Source: Gammaproteobacteria bacterium
GTDB taxonomy: Bacteria; Pseudomonadota; Gammaproteobacteria; GCA-001735895
NCBI GenBank assembly: GCA_022340305.1
Contig: JAJDOF010000023.1
Coordinates: forward strand, 1 to 64,000
DNA: 64,000 bases
Reading direction: 5' to 3'
Numbering within the stretch: the first letter of the stretch is position 1; every line of letters begins with the position of its first letter. Below, piece by piece: positions 36,646 through 44,533 of the stretch. The position numbers and the translations under genes are program-made. The notes under the pieces were generated by a model. The model had not been told where the DNA came from. It searched no databases and saw nothing but the letters and a program-made list of their open reading frames with translations.

Positions 36646-37905
36646 TTACGAGGCCTGCTTTTGCTCGGCCTTGCGGTCGAACCATTTCTTGGCTTCGATA
36701 TCCCAGTCATCCATGCGTACATAGGAACTGGTGCGGGTCTCGGCAATCATGTTGGGGTCAACTTCGACGCCGATGCCTTCGAGAAAATTAACCAGTCCGA
36801 TGCGCTCGACCATTTCACCGCAGCGCTCGTGTTCGAGACCGTTCTCGGCCCAGTAGTCGATGACTTCCTCGGCGAGTTCAGTCAGGGTTTCGTAATCAGC
36901 CTCGTCTTCCAGTTTCATGAAGGGGACGATCACGGTGCCCATCAGGTCGCCGATTTTGAGCGTGCGCTTGCCACCCATCAGGATGGTTACGCCTTTGTCA
37001 TCGCCAGGCGATAGCGCCTTCGGTACCACGTTGAGGCAGTGCATGCAGCGCACGCAGTTACGGTTGTCGACACTGAGCGAATCGTCATCGTTCAATGACA
37101 GGGCATTGGTCGGGCAGCGCGTGATGATGTTATCGATGGTGTGCTGACGGCCTTTCTTGCCGACATATTCCTTGAAGGCCTGCTGGTCGACCTTCATGTC
37201 ATCGCGCCAGGTGCCGATGATGGCAAAGTCGGAGCGCTCGATCGAATTCATGCAGTCATTGCCACAACCGGAGACCTTGAACTTGAACTTGTAGGGCAGG
37301 GCGGGCCGGTGTACGTCATCGGTGAAATTGTTGAGCAGGGTACGATGCACTTTCATCTCATCGACACAGGACTGCTCGCAACGCGCCGCGCCGACGCAGG
37401 ACATTCCGGTGCGCACGCAGGGGCCGGCGCCGCCGAGGTCGAAACCGTATTCGTTAATCTCGTTGAAAAAATGCTGGGTGTTTTCAGTCGAGGTGCCGAT
37501 GAACATGATATTGCCGGTCTGGCCGTGAAAGGTGACCAGGCCTGAGCCGTATTTCTCCCAGCTATCGCCCAGCTGGCGCAACATGTCGGTGGTGTAATAA
37601 TTGCCGGCGGGGGGCTGCACCCGCAGCGTGTGAAACTCTTTCGATTCCTCGAAGGCATGCGCTACTTCGGAAAAACGCGGGATAATACCGCTGCCGTAGC
37701 CGTAGACACTGACCGTGCCGCCCTTCCAGTAACCCTTGCGGGTTTCGTAGGAATGCTCCAGCTGGCCGAGCAGGGAGTTGGCCATGCCGTTGATGCGATC
37801 GTCCTGGTGTTCGTCGCGCAGGCGCTTGATGCCGGAAATGAAACTGGGCCAGGGGCCGTTCTCGAGTTCATCGAGCATCGGCGTGACATGTGCTTTTTTA
37901 GCCAT
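36646..37905 (-). CDS. dsrA: Dissimilatory sulfite reductase alpha subunit, reverse type
   Basis: 419 aa from the ATG at 37905, preceded by AGGGAAT; an upstream ATG at 37938 gives residues unlike the family. Siroheme-[4Fe-4S] cysteines are in CVGAARCEQSC and GCGNDC, and a ferredoxin domain in CVRCMHCLNV. It is the first gene of the 14-gene dsr run. The next 360 bp contain its promoter region, shared with the divergent TauD-like gene. Confidence 0.97.
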   Translation of the reverse strand: MAKKAHVTPMLDELENGPWPSFISGIKRLRDEHQDDRINGMANSLLGQLEHSYETRKGYWKGGTVSVYGYGSGIIPRFSEVAHAFEESKEFHTLRVQPPAGNYYTTDMLRQLGDSWEKYGSGLVTFHGQTGNIMFIGTSTENTQHFFNEINEYGFDLGGAGPCVRTGMSCVGAARCEQSCVDEMKVHRTLLNNFTDDVHRPALPYKFKFKVSGCGNDCMNSIERSDFAIIGTWRDDMKVDQQAFKEYVGKKGRQHTIDNIITRCPTNALSLNDDDSLSVDNRNCVRCMHCLNVVPKALSPGDDKGVTILMGGKRTLKIGDLMGTVIVPFMKLEDEADYETLTELAEEVIDYWAENGLEHERCGEMVERIGLVNFLEGIGVEVDPNMIAETRTSSYVRMDDWDIEAKKWFDRKAEQKQAS

Positions 37906-38265
37906 AGTGTTATTCCCTAAATCTGCGTAAGCGATCAATCCTGGGTGATTATCGGAATCGAAGTCCAGAAAACCACCGAGTTGTCTGTTGAATTTTATAG
38001 ACCCGGTTAAACGTCATGATCGAACGGTAGTTTGTTGCAATCACGCCTGATCGACCATCCCCCGCATGGGGTGCACGAAATATGCCGCTTATCCCCATTG
38101 AGATAGGTGTTTGCCACAGGATTCGAAAGCATAACTGTCTCACTGGCCTAACTCGGGATATTAGTGATAAAAATCAATGCGTTGTCAGTCCAGACTGAAT
38201 GCGCTCAAATCCCCTCCCGATGGGATGCTCCATTTGCGCCGCGGCTGTAATAGAATCGACGCCTA
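37906..38265. promoter_or_regulatory. Divergent control region between dsrA and the TauD/Cas6/DsrC-like cluster
   Basis: 360 bp without a plausible gene, AT-richer than its surroundings. It must carry the promoters of the dsr operon and of the plus-strand cluster. The one clear motif is the FNR-like box at 38164-38177. A possible -10 for the plus-strand gene is TAGAAT just upstream of the TTG start, with no good -35. Confidence 0.6.
38164..38177. promoter_or_regulatory. FNR/CRP-family box, one mismatch
   Basis: GTGATAAAAATCAA; read on the minus strand it is TTGAT-TTTT-ATCAC against the FNR consensus TTGAT-N4-ATCAA, with one mismatch. It lies about 260 bp before dsrA and about 90 bp before the TauD-like start, so it is better placed for the latter. 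A perfect copy precedes tusA. Confidence 0.55.
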
Positions 38266-39252
38266 TTGAATCCTGAATCTATCTGCAAGCAACTGGATTT
38301 GAACCCAACAGTAGACCATATGAACGCTGTACTCAACCATTGCGAAGAAAACTCGCCTTACCTGCTGGCAAACGAAGAGGCCTACCAGGACTGGCGCAGT
38401 AGCAAACTCGAAAATCGTGGTCAAGTCACACCGTTGCGTGTTTTTACGCTCAACGCGCAGGGGTTGTTGGCGGAATCCCAGCTGGCAGCAGCGCAACAGC
38501 AGGTTGAGGCCTATAATTTCGTTATTTTCGAGGTGCCGTCAAGAGATTTTAGCAAGCACGATTTTGTTACGCTAAACCGTCAATTCGGCCTGCACGACCT
38601 CGATGATAATCTTGGCGCCGATGCTGATAAGGTGACCGCGCTGCGCGTGGTCGATGAAGCCGATCAGCGTGCGCAATACATTCCCTATACCAACCGCGCG
38701 ATGAACTGGCATACCGACGGCTATTACAATCCGCATGCGCGGCGCATCAACGCGTTTAGCCTGTATTGTGTCAACCAGTCCGCACGCGGTGGCGGTAATT
38801 TCCTGTTTGATCATGAAATGATGTACTTGCTGATCCGCGACCAGTCACCCGAGTTGCTGGAAGCCCTGATGCGCAACGACCTGATGCGAATTCCTGCCAA
38901 TGTCCAGAATAACCGGGTGATTCGCGCCGAGGAGACGGGGCCGGTATTTGCGCTACAACCCATTACCTGTGCGCTCAATATGCGCTTCACCTCGCGCCCG
39001 CACAATATCGTGTGGAAAAGCGATAAATGCAGCCAGCAAGCGCTTAATCTGGTGCGTGAAATCCTGATGCAAGGGGAGGCGATGATCGAGATACGTCTGT
39101 GCGCGGGCCAGGGCATTATCTGCAATAATATACTGCACGGCCGCGAGGCCTTTCAGGATGACCCGCAACATCCCGCGCGCCTGGTTTACCGCGCGCGATA
39201 TTACCAGGCGATCGACTTCGCGCGGGGCCTGGGCGCTCAATCGACGGTATGA
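38266..39252 (+). CDS. TauD/TfdA-like 2-oxoglutarate/Fe(II) dioxygenase
   Basis: 328 aa from a TTG at 38266; an ATG at 38320 would shorten it by 18 residues and is possible. The Fe-binding facial triad is recognisable: His and Asp in NWHTDGYYN (about residue 148-151) and a distal His in ILHGREAF (about 290). An Arg near the C-terminus (RLVYRARYYQ) suits 2OG binding. TauD relatives release sulfite from sulfonates, but the substrate here is unknown. It heads the plus-strand cluster and lies 10 bp from the Cas6-like gene. Confidence 0.85.
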   Translation: MNPESICKQLDLNPTVDHMNAVLNHCEENSPYLLANEEAYQDWRSSKLENRGQVTPLRVFTLNAQGLLAESQLAAAQQQVEAYNFVIFEVPSRDFSKHDFVTLNRQFGLHDLDDNLGADADKVTALRVVDEADQRAQYIPYTNRAMNWHTDGYYNPHARRINAFSLYCVNQSARGGGNFLFDHEMMYLLIRDQSPELLEALMRNDLMRIPANVQNNRVIRAEETGPVFALQPITCALNMRFTSRPHNIVWKSDKCSQQALNLVREILMQGEAMIEIRLCAGQGIICNNILHGREAFQDDPQHPARLVYRARYYQAIDFARGLGAQSTV

Positions 39253-39262
39253 ATCGTTCCAC

Positions 39263-39961
39263 ATGACTACAGAAAATTTATTCTGGCGTGAAGCTGACGA
39301 GCCCGAAACCAGCTTTCAAGTTTCCGACGAGGTCTATGACCTGGTGTTCAGTCTGCGCGGCAGCAAGCTCGAGATCGATCATGCCTTTGTGCTCGCCGAA
39401 GCCCTGAAGTCCCGTCTGGCGGCCGAGACCTGTGCTCGCATCGGCGTCCACGGGGTGCACATGGCGGCCTCTGGCAATGGCTGGACCCGGCCGCAGCAAA
39501 GCGATACGGAAATGCCGCTGTCGCGACGCGCCCGGCTTGCCATCAGGCTGCAGCGTAAGGACCATGAGGAGGTTGCAGGCATCAGTGATCAAACCCTGCA
39601 ACTTGGCGGGCAACAACTGCAAGTCGGTGCCAGCTCGATGCGCAAGTTATCGAGCATGGCCAGCCTCCATGCACGGGCTATTTGCTGCGACCCGGATCAG
39701 TCCGAGCCGGAATTCCTGGCGCAGGTCGCAGTTGATTTACAGCGGCTCAACATCAAAGTGACGCGCATGATTTGCGGGCGCAGTGGAGAAATACGCAGTA
39801 AGCGCGGGACCCTGTTTACGCGTGCACTGCTGATCGCCGACCTGAAGCCCGAAGCGTCAGTTCGACTGCAACAACAGGGGCTGGGTGAGGCGCGTCTGCT
39901 GGGTTGTGGGTTGTTTGTGCCACACCGCGGGATCGATCCCGTTTACACGGCCCAGGAATAA
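39263..39961 (+). CDS. Orphan Cas6/Cmx6-type (I-MYXAN) RAMP-fold protein
   Basis: 232 aa from the ATG at 39263. The sequence matches the Cas6/Cmx6 pattern: YDLVFSLRGSKLEIDHAFVL at the start, RRARLAIRLQ, then LQVGASSMRKLS, and a C-terminal Gly-rich loop SVRLQQQGLGEARLLGCGLF followed by VPHRGI. Cas6 proteins are ferredoxin-fold endoribonucleases that process CRISPR transcripts. No array, cas1, cas2 or effector gene is in the window, so this copy probably binds or cuts another RNA. A His near residue 40 (EIDHAFV) is where the family has its catalytic-region His. It lies between a TauD-like and a DsrC-like gene. Confidence 0.8.
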   Translation: MTTENLFWREADEPETSFQVSDEVYDLVFSLRGSKLEIDHAFVLAEALKSRLAAETCARIGVHGVHMAASGNGWTRPQQSDTEMPLSRRARLAIRLQRKDHEEVAGISDQTLQLGGQQLQVGASSMRKLSSMASLHARAICCDPDQSEPEFLAQVAVDLQRLNIKVTRMICGRSGEIRSKRGTLFTRALLIADLKPEASVRLQQQGLGEARLLGCGLFVPHRGIDPVYTAQE

Positions 39962-39995
39962 GCTGGACTGTGACAGTCTTTTAGGAGAAAACATT

Positions 39996-40337
39996 ATGGG
40001 TTTTACGATTGATGGCCGAGAAATTGCGACTACTGACAGTGGATACCTGGAAAATCTGGAGGACTGGTCGAGCGAACTTGCCGGCCTGATCGCCGTCGAG
40101 GAGGGTATCGAGCTCACACAGCGTCATTGGGACGTGATTCATTACCTGCGGGATGAATATATCAATAACGGCGCCAACCAGCCGAATACGCGAACCCTGG
40201 TCAAGGCCATGAGCCGCTGCTGGAGCGACAATAGTATCAGCGCAAAGACACTGTACGACCTGTTTCCGGGTGATCCGAGCAAACAGGGTGGTAGAATTGG
40301 CGGATTACCGGAGAGCCGTCGCAAGGGTGGTTACTAG
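39996..40337 (+). CDS. DsrC/TusE-family protein lacking both redox cysteines (RspA-like)
   Basis: 113 aa from the ATG at 39996, with TTTTAGGAG upstream. It aligns with DsrC along its length (IDGREIATTDSGYLENLEDW; HWDVIHYLRDEYINNG; TLYDLFPGDPSKQGG), but the C-terminal arm GLPESRRKGGY has neither cysteine. It cannot carry sulfur the DsrC way. Cysteine-free members have been grouped as regulatory DsrC-like proteins (RspA). A DNA-binding or protein-binding role is an inference. Its partner genes are the Cas6-like and 67-aa genes. Confidence 0.88.
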   Translation: MGFTIDGREIATTDSGYLENLEDWSSELAGLIAVEEGIELTQRHWDVIHYLRDEYINNGANQPNTRTLVKAMSRCWSDNSISAKTLYDLFPGDPSKQGGRIGGLPESRRKGGY

Positions 40338-40378
40338 TGCGGGTCCGTGCCCCCGTCAAATTATTGTGAGGAATATCA

Positions 40379-40582
40379 ATGACTGAAAAACAGGAAATCA
40401 TCAAACAGATGCTGGATTTACAGCATAAGTTTATCGAACTCGAGCAGCGTGGCGAGTTTTCTACCGCGGAATATTACGATTCCGAGGGTGATACCGAGCT
40501 GGCGCGGCACAAGCGTAGCTTCGAGGAATTGTCGACCAAACTGGTGGACCTGGCGCACGCGGATAAGGGATCAAAGCGCTGA
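40379..40582 (+). CDS. 67-aa soluble hypothetical protein
   Basis: Starts with GTGAGGA about 8 bp upstream. The sequence is charged and helical (EKQEIIKQMLDLQHKFIELE; ELARHKRSFEELSTKLVDLA), probably two helices forming a hairpin or coiled coil, with no cysteine. It follows the DsrC-like gene by 41 bp and is the last gene of the cluster. I do not recognise a family. A role as a partner of the DsrC-like or Cas6-like protein is only suggested by position. Confidence 0.7.
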   Translation: MTEKQEIIKQMLDLQHKFIELEQRGEFSTAEYYDSEGDTELARHKRSFEELSTKLVDLAHADKGSKR

Positions 40583-40649
40583 GCCGGATAAGTGCCCGCC
40601 ACGGTGCGCTTTACGGTGTCCGCAGCAGGAGTTCGGCGAGATTGCGGGT

Positions 40650-41321
40650 TTAGGAGTCGGCCCACATGCGGAACAGGTTGGCGTAGCAAAGGTTGACCTT
40701 GCGATAGCTTTCGGCATTGCTATCTCCGGCCAGCAAGCTGCGTGCCTGATCGAGCTGTAACAGGATTTCACGCTGATCGGCTCGTCGAATGTGGCTTTGT
40801 ACCCAGGTTACCGCGACCAGTCGTTCCCCGCTATTCACCGCGGTAACAGCGTGATAGCAGGTCGACGGGTACAGCAGGGCGCTACCGGCCGCTAGCTTGT
40901 AAGTCTGACTGCCGTTGGCCGTTTCGATGCACAGTTCGCCGCCGTCGTATTCCTCGGGTGCGTTGAGGAAAATACTGATCGATATATCGGAGCGATAGCG
41001 TGCTCCGGGTGCACCCATGATCGGGTCGTCGATGTGACCAGCGTATTCCATACCGGCGAGGTAGCGTGCATAAATGGGGGCGCTGATTTTTGCCGGCAGC
41101 GCAGTTTGCAGATAGACAGGGTGTTGAACCAGCGCGGTCATGACGACGTTATTGAGGGCCTCGAAGCGCTCGGCGTTGGCACGGAGTTCGAGATTGTTCT
41201 TGCCCTGGCGGGCATCATTGCCGGCGCTCAGTCTACCGTCGACGAATTCGCCCTGGCGCAGGACGGAGCACAGGGCCTCGAGTTGCGCCGGGGTCAGCAG
41301 GTCAGGAATTGTTACTACCAT
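40650..41321 (-). CDS. PKHD-type 2OG-Fe(II) hydroxylase, PiuC/YbiX family
   Basis: 223 aa, the usual length of this family. The Fe ligands are His and Asp in GHIDDP (about residue 95-97) and a distal His in TCYHAVTAV; an Arg in SGERLVAV binds 2-oxoglutarate. PiuC-type genes usually lie next to TonB-dependent iron receptors, which are absent here. It starts only 16 bp from the divergent 107-aa gene. Confidence 0.88.
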   Translation of the reverse strand: MVVTIPDLLTPAQLEALCSVLRQGEFVDGRLSAGNDARQGKNNLELRANAERFEALNNVVMTALVQHPVYLQTALPAKISAPIYARYLAGMEYAGHIDDPIMGAPGARYRSDISISIFLNAPEEYDGGELCIETANGSQTYKLAAGSALLYPSTCYHAVTAVNSGERLVAVTWVQSHIRRADQREILLQLDQARSLLAGDSNAESYRKVNLCYANLFRMWADS

Positions 41322-41337
41322 GATTTTGGGAAGCCAT

Positions 41338-41661
41338 ATGAACGTTACTGTTGAGATCCATGATAAGAGTTACGTACTCAATGTGCCAGAAGCGCTGATG
41401 CTCGAAGCGATCGAGTTTTTTGAGAAGATGGACAAGGACATGAATTGCGGCTGGCAGATGAGCCGCTGGTGGGTGCCGGACCCAGATCAAAACCAGCGTT
41501 GCCAGATCGTCGCTGACAAACTGCTCACCGCGATGCAGCAGGACAATAGCGAGTTTGCCTTGCTTATGGCGGCTTATATCCTGACTAACAAACCCAACAC
41601 CCGCCGTATCCGTATCAATACCGACGGCGAAATCCAGGGCAACGAATTCCTCGACGAGTAA
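41338..41661 (+). CDS. 107-aa hypothetical protein
   Basis: The ATG at 41338 has GGGAAG upstream; an ATG at 41320 in frame would add six residues. Acidic, soluble, with a mid-region MDKDMNCGWQMSRWWVPDPD rich in Trp and Met, and a short helical part LADKLLTAMQQD-like. No known domain was recognised. It is divergent from the PiuC-like gene and may belong with the sulfur-oxidation neighbourhood. Confidence 0.65.
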   Translation: MNVTVEIHDKSYVLNVPEALMLEAIEFFEKMDKDMNCGWQMSRWWVPDPDQNQRCQIVADKLLTAMQQDNSEFALLMAAYILTNKPNTRRIRINTDGEIQGNEFLDE

Positions 41662-42056
41662 TCGTTTCAAGGCTGAACCGACGCCCGGTCGGGCTTGTAC
41701 ATGTCCGCTATCCTGACGTCATCCCCGCGCAAGCGGCGGTCCGACGTATCGGGATCTTACCGCGCGCTAAAGCCATCATTGATTAGTCACTGATACAGAA
41801 CCTGTCCTTCTGCAACCTGCCTCTGAAGCGGAAATGCCGAATACCATGTCATTCGCGCCAGGATCCCCGCTTGCGCGGGGATGACGCCGGGGGCGGCGCT
41901 TGCGCGGGGATGACGCCGGGGGCGGCGCTTGCGCGGGGATGACGCCGGGGGTGGCGCTTGCGCGGGGATGACGCCGGGGGCGGCGCTTGCGCGGGGATGA
42001 CGCCGGGGGTGGCGCTCGCGGGGTTGACGATTGAACGGCGAGTTGTTTGAGCGGGC
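41662..42056. repeat. Intergenic REP-like elements plus 29-bp tandem repeat
   Basis: A single element GTCATCCCCGCGCAAGCGG lies at 41718-41736. Its inverted relative starts at 41861 and opens five contiguous 29-bp copies at 41870-41898, 41899-41927, 41928-41956, 41957-41985 and 41986-42014, with a decayed sixth to about 42030. Copies 3 and 5 carry the same C-to-T change. Each unit contains CGCGGGGATGACG. There are no spacers. It lies in a convergent gap and is probably REP-derived slippage. Confidence 0.9.
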
Positions 42057-42638
42057 TCAGGCGAAGACTACCCAGGTGGTGGCGATGTACTTGTGGCCGG
42101 ATAGCAGGGTGTTGCCGCGATGCAGATGTGTCCAGAAGGGGGGGAATAGCAACAGCTTGCCGGCTTTCGGGGTAATGCTTACCTGCTGATATTTAAATTC
42201 GGTTTCGCCACCCTGGCCGTCGAGATCGTTCAGATACCAGATGGCGACCAGCTGCCGTGCGGCAAATTCGTGGCTGCCGCCATCGATATGCCAATGATAG
42301 AACTCACCGGGGTCGGTACGCTGAAGCGCGTAACCCATGTCCTTGAAGGGCCCGGCGAAAAAGGGATAGTGTTCCCTGAATTCCGCCAACGCCCGGTTCA
42401 GCGAGCGAAACAGTTCGCGATCGAGGTCCTGCCAGTGAGGCTTGCCACTCATCACCAGGTCGGTCGAGCGTTTGATCGAGTCGTCGTGCTGTGCGTTCTG
42501 ACCGATTCGTCCCGGGTATTGATCGTCGCTGCAGCGTTCGAAACGGTCGATCATTTCCCGGCAGATATCAAGCGCGAGCGCGGCGGGTTGTTCGAAGACG
42601 AAGCTGCCGGGGGTGACTTCGCTGATGATCGGGTTCAT
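42057..42638 (-). CDS. 2OG-Fe(II) oxygenase, prolyl-4-hydroxylase-like
   Basis: 193 aa. Fe ligands His and Asp in YHWHIDGGSHEF (about 116-121), distal His in PPFWTHLHRGN, and a late Lys or Arg near HKYIATTW for 2-oxoglutarate. Related to a set of small P4H-type proteins that may modify proteins or small metabolites. Together with the genes at 38266 and 40650 it makes three such oxygenases within 5 kb. The 5' neighbour starts about 190 bp away divergently. Confidence 0.85.
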   Translation of the reverse strand: MNPIISEVTPGSFVFEQPAALALDICREMIDRFERCSDDQYPGRIGQNAQHDDSIKRSTDLVMSGKPHWQDLDRELFRSLNRALAEFREHYPFFAGPFKDMGYALQRTDPGEFYHWHIDGGSHEFAARQLVAIWYLNDLDGQGGETEFKYQQVSITPKAGKLLLFPPFWTHLHRGNTLLSGHKYIATTWVVFA

Positions 42639-42827
42639 GGGCTGATTTACCTTATCTGGGCAGTGAATTCTAACCCAATAAGAGCGTATATTTCCGTCTC
42701 TCCGACGGGTGTGCTAGCAGGCCTGGAAAATATCCAAATTGGGTAGAGTGTTGATCAATAAAGAAGCGTATCATGCCAACCTGAAGGAGAATTAAACGTT
42801 TAATTATCAATGTATTGAGTAATATCC

Positions 42828-43625
42828 ATGACAACTAAATCATCTTTTTCAATATTGCTGCTATGCCTTACGGCGACGTTTATCACGCCGCTGGCCGCGA
42901 GCGAATCCGATACCGCGAAAGAGCTGCGCTGGGCAGAGCAGGTCGTCGATGGTCTGCTCGATGGTGATGATCTCTGGCTGGAAGACGGCTCCGGGCATGA
43001 ATTCCTGGGTATCCTGACCGAAGGTAATTCCACGAGTGGGCGCGCGGTATTGCTGATGCACGGCATCGGCGTGCACCCGAACTGGCCCGACGTTATCTAT
43101 CCGTTGCGCAGCGGCCTGCTCAATCACGGCATTACCACTTTGTCGATACAGATGCCGATCCTTGCCAATGGCGCCGACGAGCGCGAATACCTGCGCCTGT
43201 TACCCGAAGTGGCCGGCCGTATCGATGCGGCCCTGGACAGTCTTGCTGCCGGCGGATACTCCAACGTGGTGCTGGTGGGACACAGCATGGGTGGCTCGAT
43301 GATGATGCATTACCTGTCGGGTAATCCCTCCAGCGCGGTCACCTCTGTGGTGGCGATCGGTATCGGCGCAGGCGTTGGCGCGAGGACCGTTGGCGTCGAA
43401 AATATCGATGCGCTGAAGAAGGTCAGGGTGCCGGTGCTCGATCTGTACGGTAGCGAGGATCTCGATACCGTGTTGAGTTCGGTCGCTGAGCGCGCCGCGG
43501 CGGCGACCGGGGTGCCTGAATATCGGCAGATTCGCGTTATCGGGGCGAATCATTCTTTCCAGGGCCAGGAGGCCGCGTTGGTACAAAACGTGTTCGAGTG
43601 GCTCAACGCGCAGTCCAGGCCTTAG
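42828..43625 (+). CDS. Secreted alpha/beta hydrolase, DUF3530-like
   Basis: 265 aa with a signal peptide ending in ITPLAAS. The nucleophile elbow is VLVGHSMGGSM, the oxyanion segment is VLLMHGIGVHP, the acid is in VLDLYGSEDLD, and the His in GANHSFQG completes the triad. A periplasmic esterase or lipase-like enzyme of unknown substrate. A decayed relative of its C-terminal part lies at 53884-54208. Confidence 0.8.
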   Translation: MTTKSSFSILLLCLTATFITPLAASESDTAKELRWAEQVVDGLLDGDDLWLEDGSGHEFLGILTEGNSTSGRAVLLMHGIGVHPNWPDVIYPLRSGLLNHGITTLSIQMPILANGADEREYLRLLPEVAGRIDAALDSLAAGGYSNVVLVGHSMGGSMMMHYLSGNPSSAVTSVVAIGIGAGVGARTVGVENIDALKKVRVPVLDLYGSEDLDTVLSSVAERAAAATGVPEYRQIRVIGANHSFQGQEAALVQNVFEWLNAQSRP

Positions 43626-43633
43626 GACGCAAC

Positions 43634-44194
43634 ATGGTACGGGTCAAGAAACGCTGGAATCAACACGCGGCACCGCGTTCGTTGGCGCAGATGGCGAATG
43701 CGATCAGTTCGACCGTCTGGAAGCTTGCCGCCGATGTCGTGTTGAATCTCGAAAATGAAAACTTCGAAACCTCGACGCAAGGCCAGCGGGTAGACCTGCT
43801 GGAGGAACTGGCTTGCTACCTGGTGCACTATTGCGATCGTTGGGTTTACAGCCGAACCAGCCAGGAGCAGCGCAGCGAGTTTATCGACTGCCTGGTGCGC
43901 GACATGGCGCGCCTGCTCGAGGATAGCCGAGTGGATGTTCAGGGTAGCGGACACTACCAGGCGGCTTTTATCGACAAGCTCAATCAACGTTCTGCAGACT
44001 ATGCAGCCTTTAGCTACAGCGAAGAGGATGGTTGCAGTTTTGCGATGCGTTGCCGGCTTGGAGAAAAGGTGCGGGCCACCATGGGGCTTCGAGATGAACG
44101 CTGGATCCCCGACTATATCGTTGGCCGCGAGGCTCCAGCGGTCGAGACGGCGTTGCAGCGCTCACTGACCGGCCTGGTCAGGATCGACAGTTAG
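43634..44194 (+). CDS. 186-aa hypothetical protein, helical
   Basis: Starts at the ATG at 43634, nine bases after the hydrolase stop; an upstream ATG at 43598 overlaps the hydrolase. The protein is mostly helical with LLEELACYLVHYCDRWVYSR and CLVRDMARLLEDSR, no membrane segment and five cysteines. It resembles small conserved proteins of unknown function; I do not recognise a family. Co-transcription with the hydrolase is likely from spacing. Confidence 0.65.
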   Translation: MVRVKKRWNQHAAPRSLAQMANAISSTVWKLAADVVLNLENENFETSTQGQRVDLLEELACYLVHYCDRWVYSRTSQEQRSEFIDCLVRDMARLLEDSRVDVQGSGHYQAAFIDKLNQRSADYAAFSYSEEDGCSFAMRCRLGEKVRATMGLRDERWIPDYIVGREAPAVETALQRSLTGLVRIDS

Positions 44195-44215
44195 CCGGTA
44201 TATTGCAGCAGTCGC

Positions 44216-44413
44216 CTAGGACTCGGCCCAGTTGGCAAAGTTTTCCGTGGATTTGGCACTGCCATCATCATAGCCTGCCTGGTAGGCTTCCGTGACACGC
44301 TGCTCTTCACGCAGGGGATGACCCAGAAATCCACCTTGCCAGCCCAGGATGTACTCCTGCTGGACCTTCATCTCTTCCATTTGAGTTATTGCGTCTCGAT
44401 AGGCCTGGTTCAT
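44216..44413 (-). CDS. 65-aa hypothetical protein
   Basis: Starts at the ATG at 44413. It is acidic and helical: MNQAYRDAITQMEEMKVQQE, then the Gly-rich LGWQGGFLGHPLREEQ and AYQAGYDDG. The last part is vaguely like ribosome modulation factor, but too short a match to claim it. It lies downstream of the yeeE-like gene on the same strand, after the stem-loop at 44514-44533. Confidence 0.6.
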   Translation of the reverse strand: MNQAYRDAITQMEEMKVQQEYILGWQGGFLGHPLREEQRVTEAYQAGYDDGSAKSTENFANWAES

Positions 44414-44513
44414 GCGATTCTCCGTGAATGTTCGATATCTACAGTCAAAATTAAAGTCAATATATGGGGCGATTGCCGCGACCCCGGCGCAATCTGTAAT
44501 GGTCGGCAATTCC

Positions 44514-44533
44514 CCCGGTAAAACTCTACCGGG
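44514..44533 (-). terminator. Stem-loop directly after the yeeE-like stop codon
   Basis: Arms CCCGGTA and TACCGGG (7 bp) enclose a 6-base loop, directly next to the stop at 44534. On the minus strand no T-run follows, so it may be an RNA-stability or attenuating stem rather than a full intrinsic terminator. Confidence 0.4.

Noticed and set aside
41870-42030. CRISPR array suggested by regular 29-bp repeats near a Cas6-like gene
   Set aside because: The repeats touch each other with no spacers, and the unit is a REP-like GC-rich palindrome. It is a tandem repeat.
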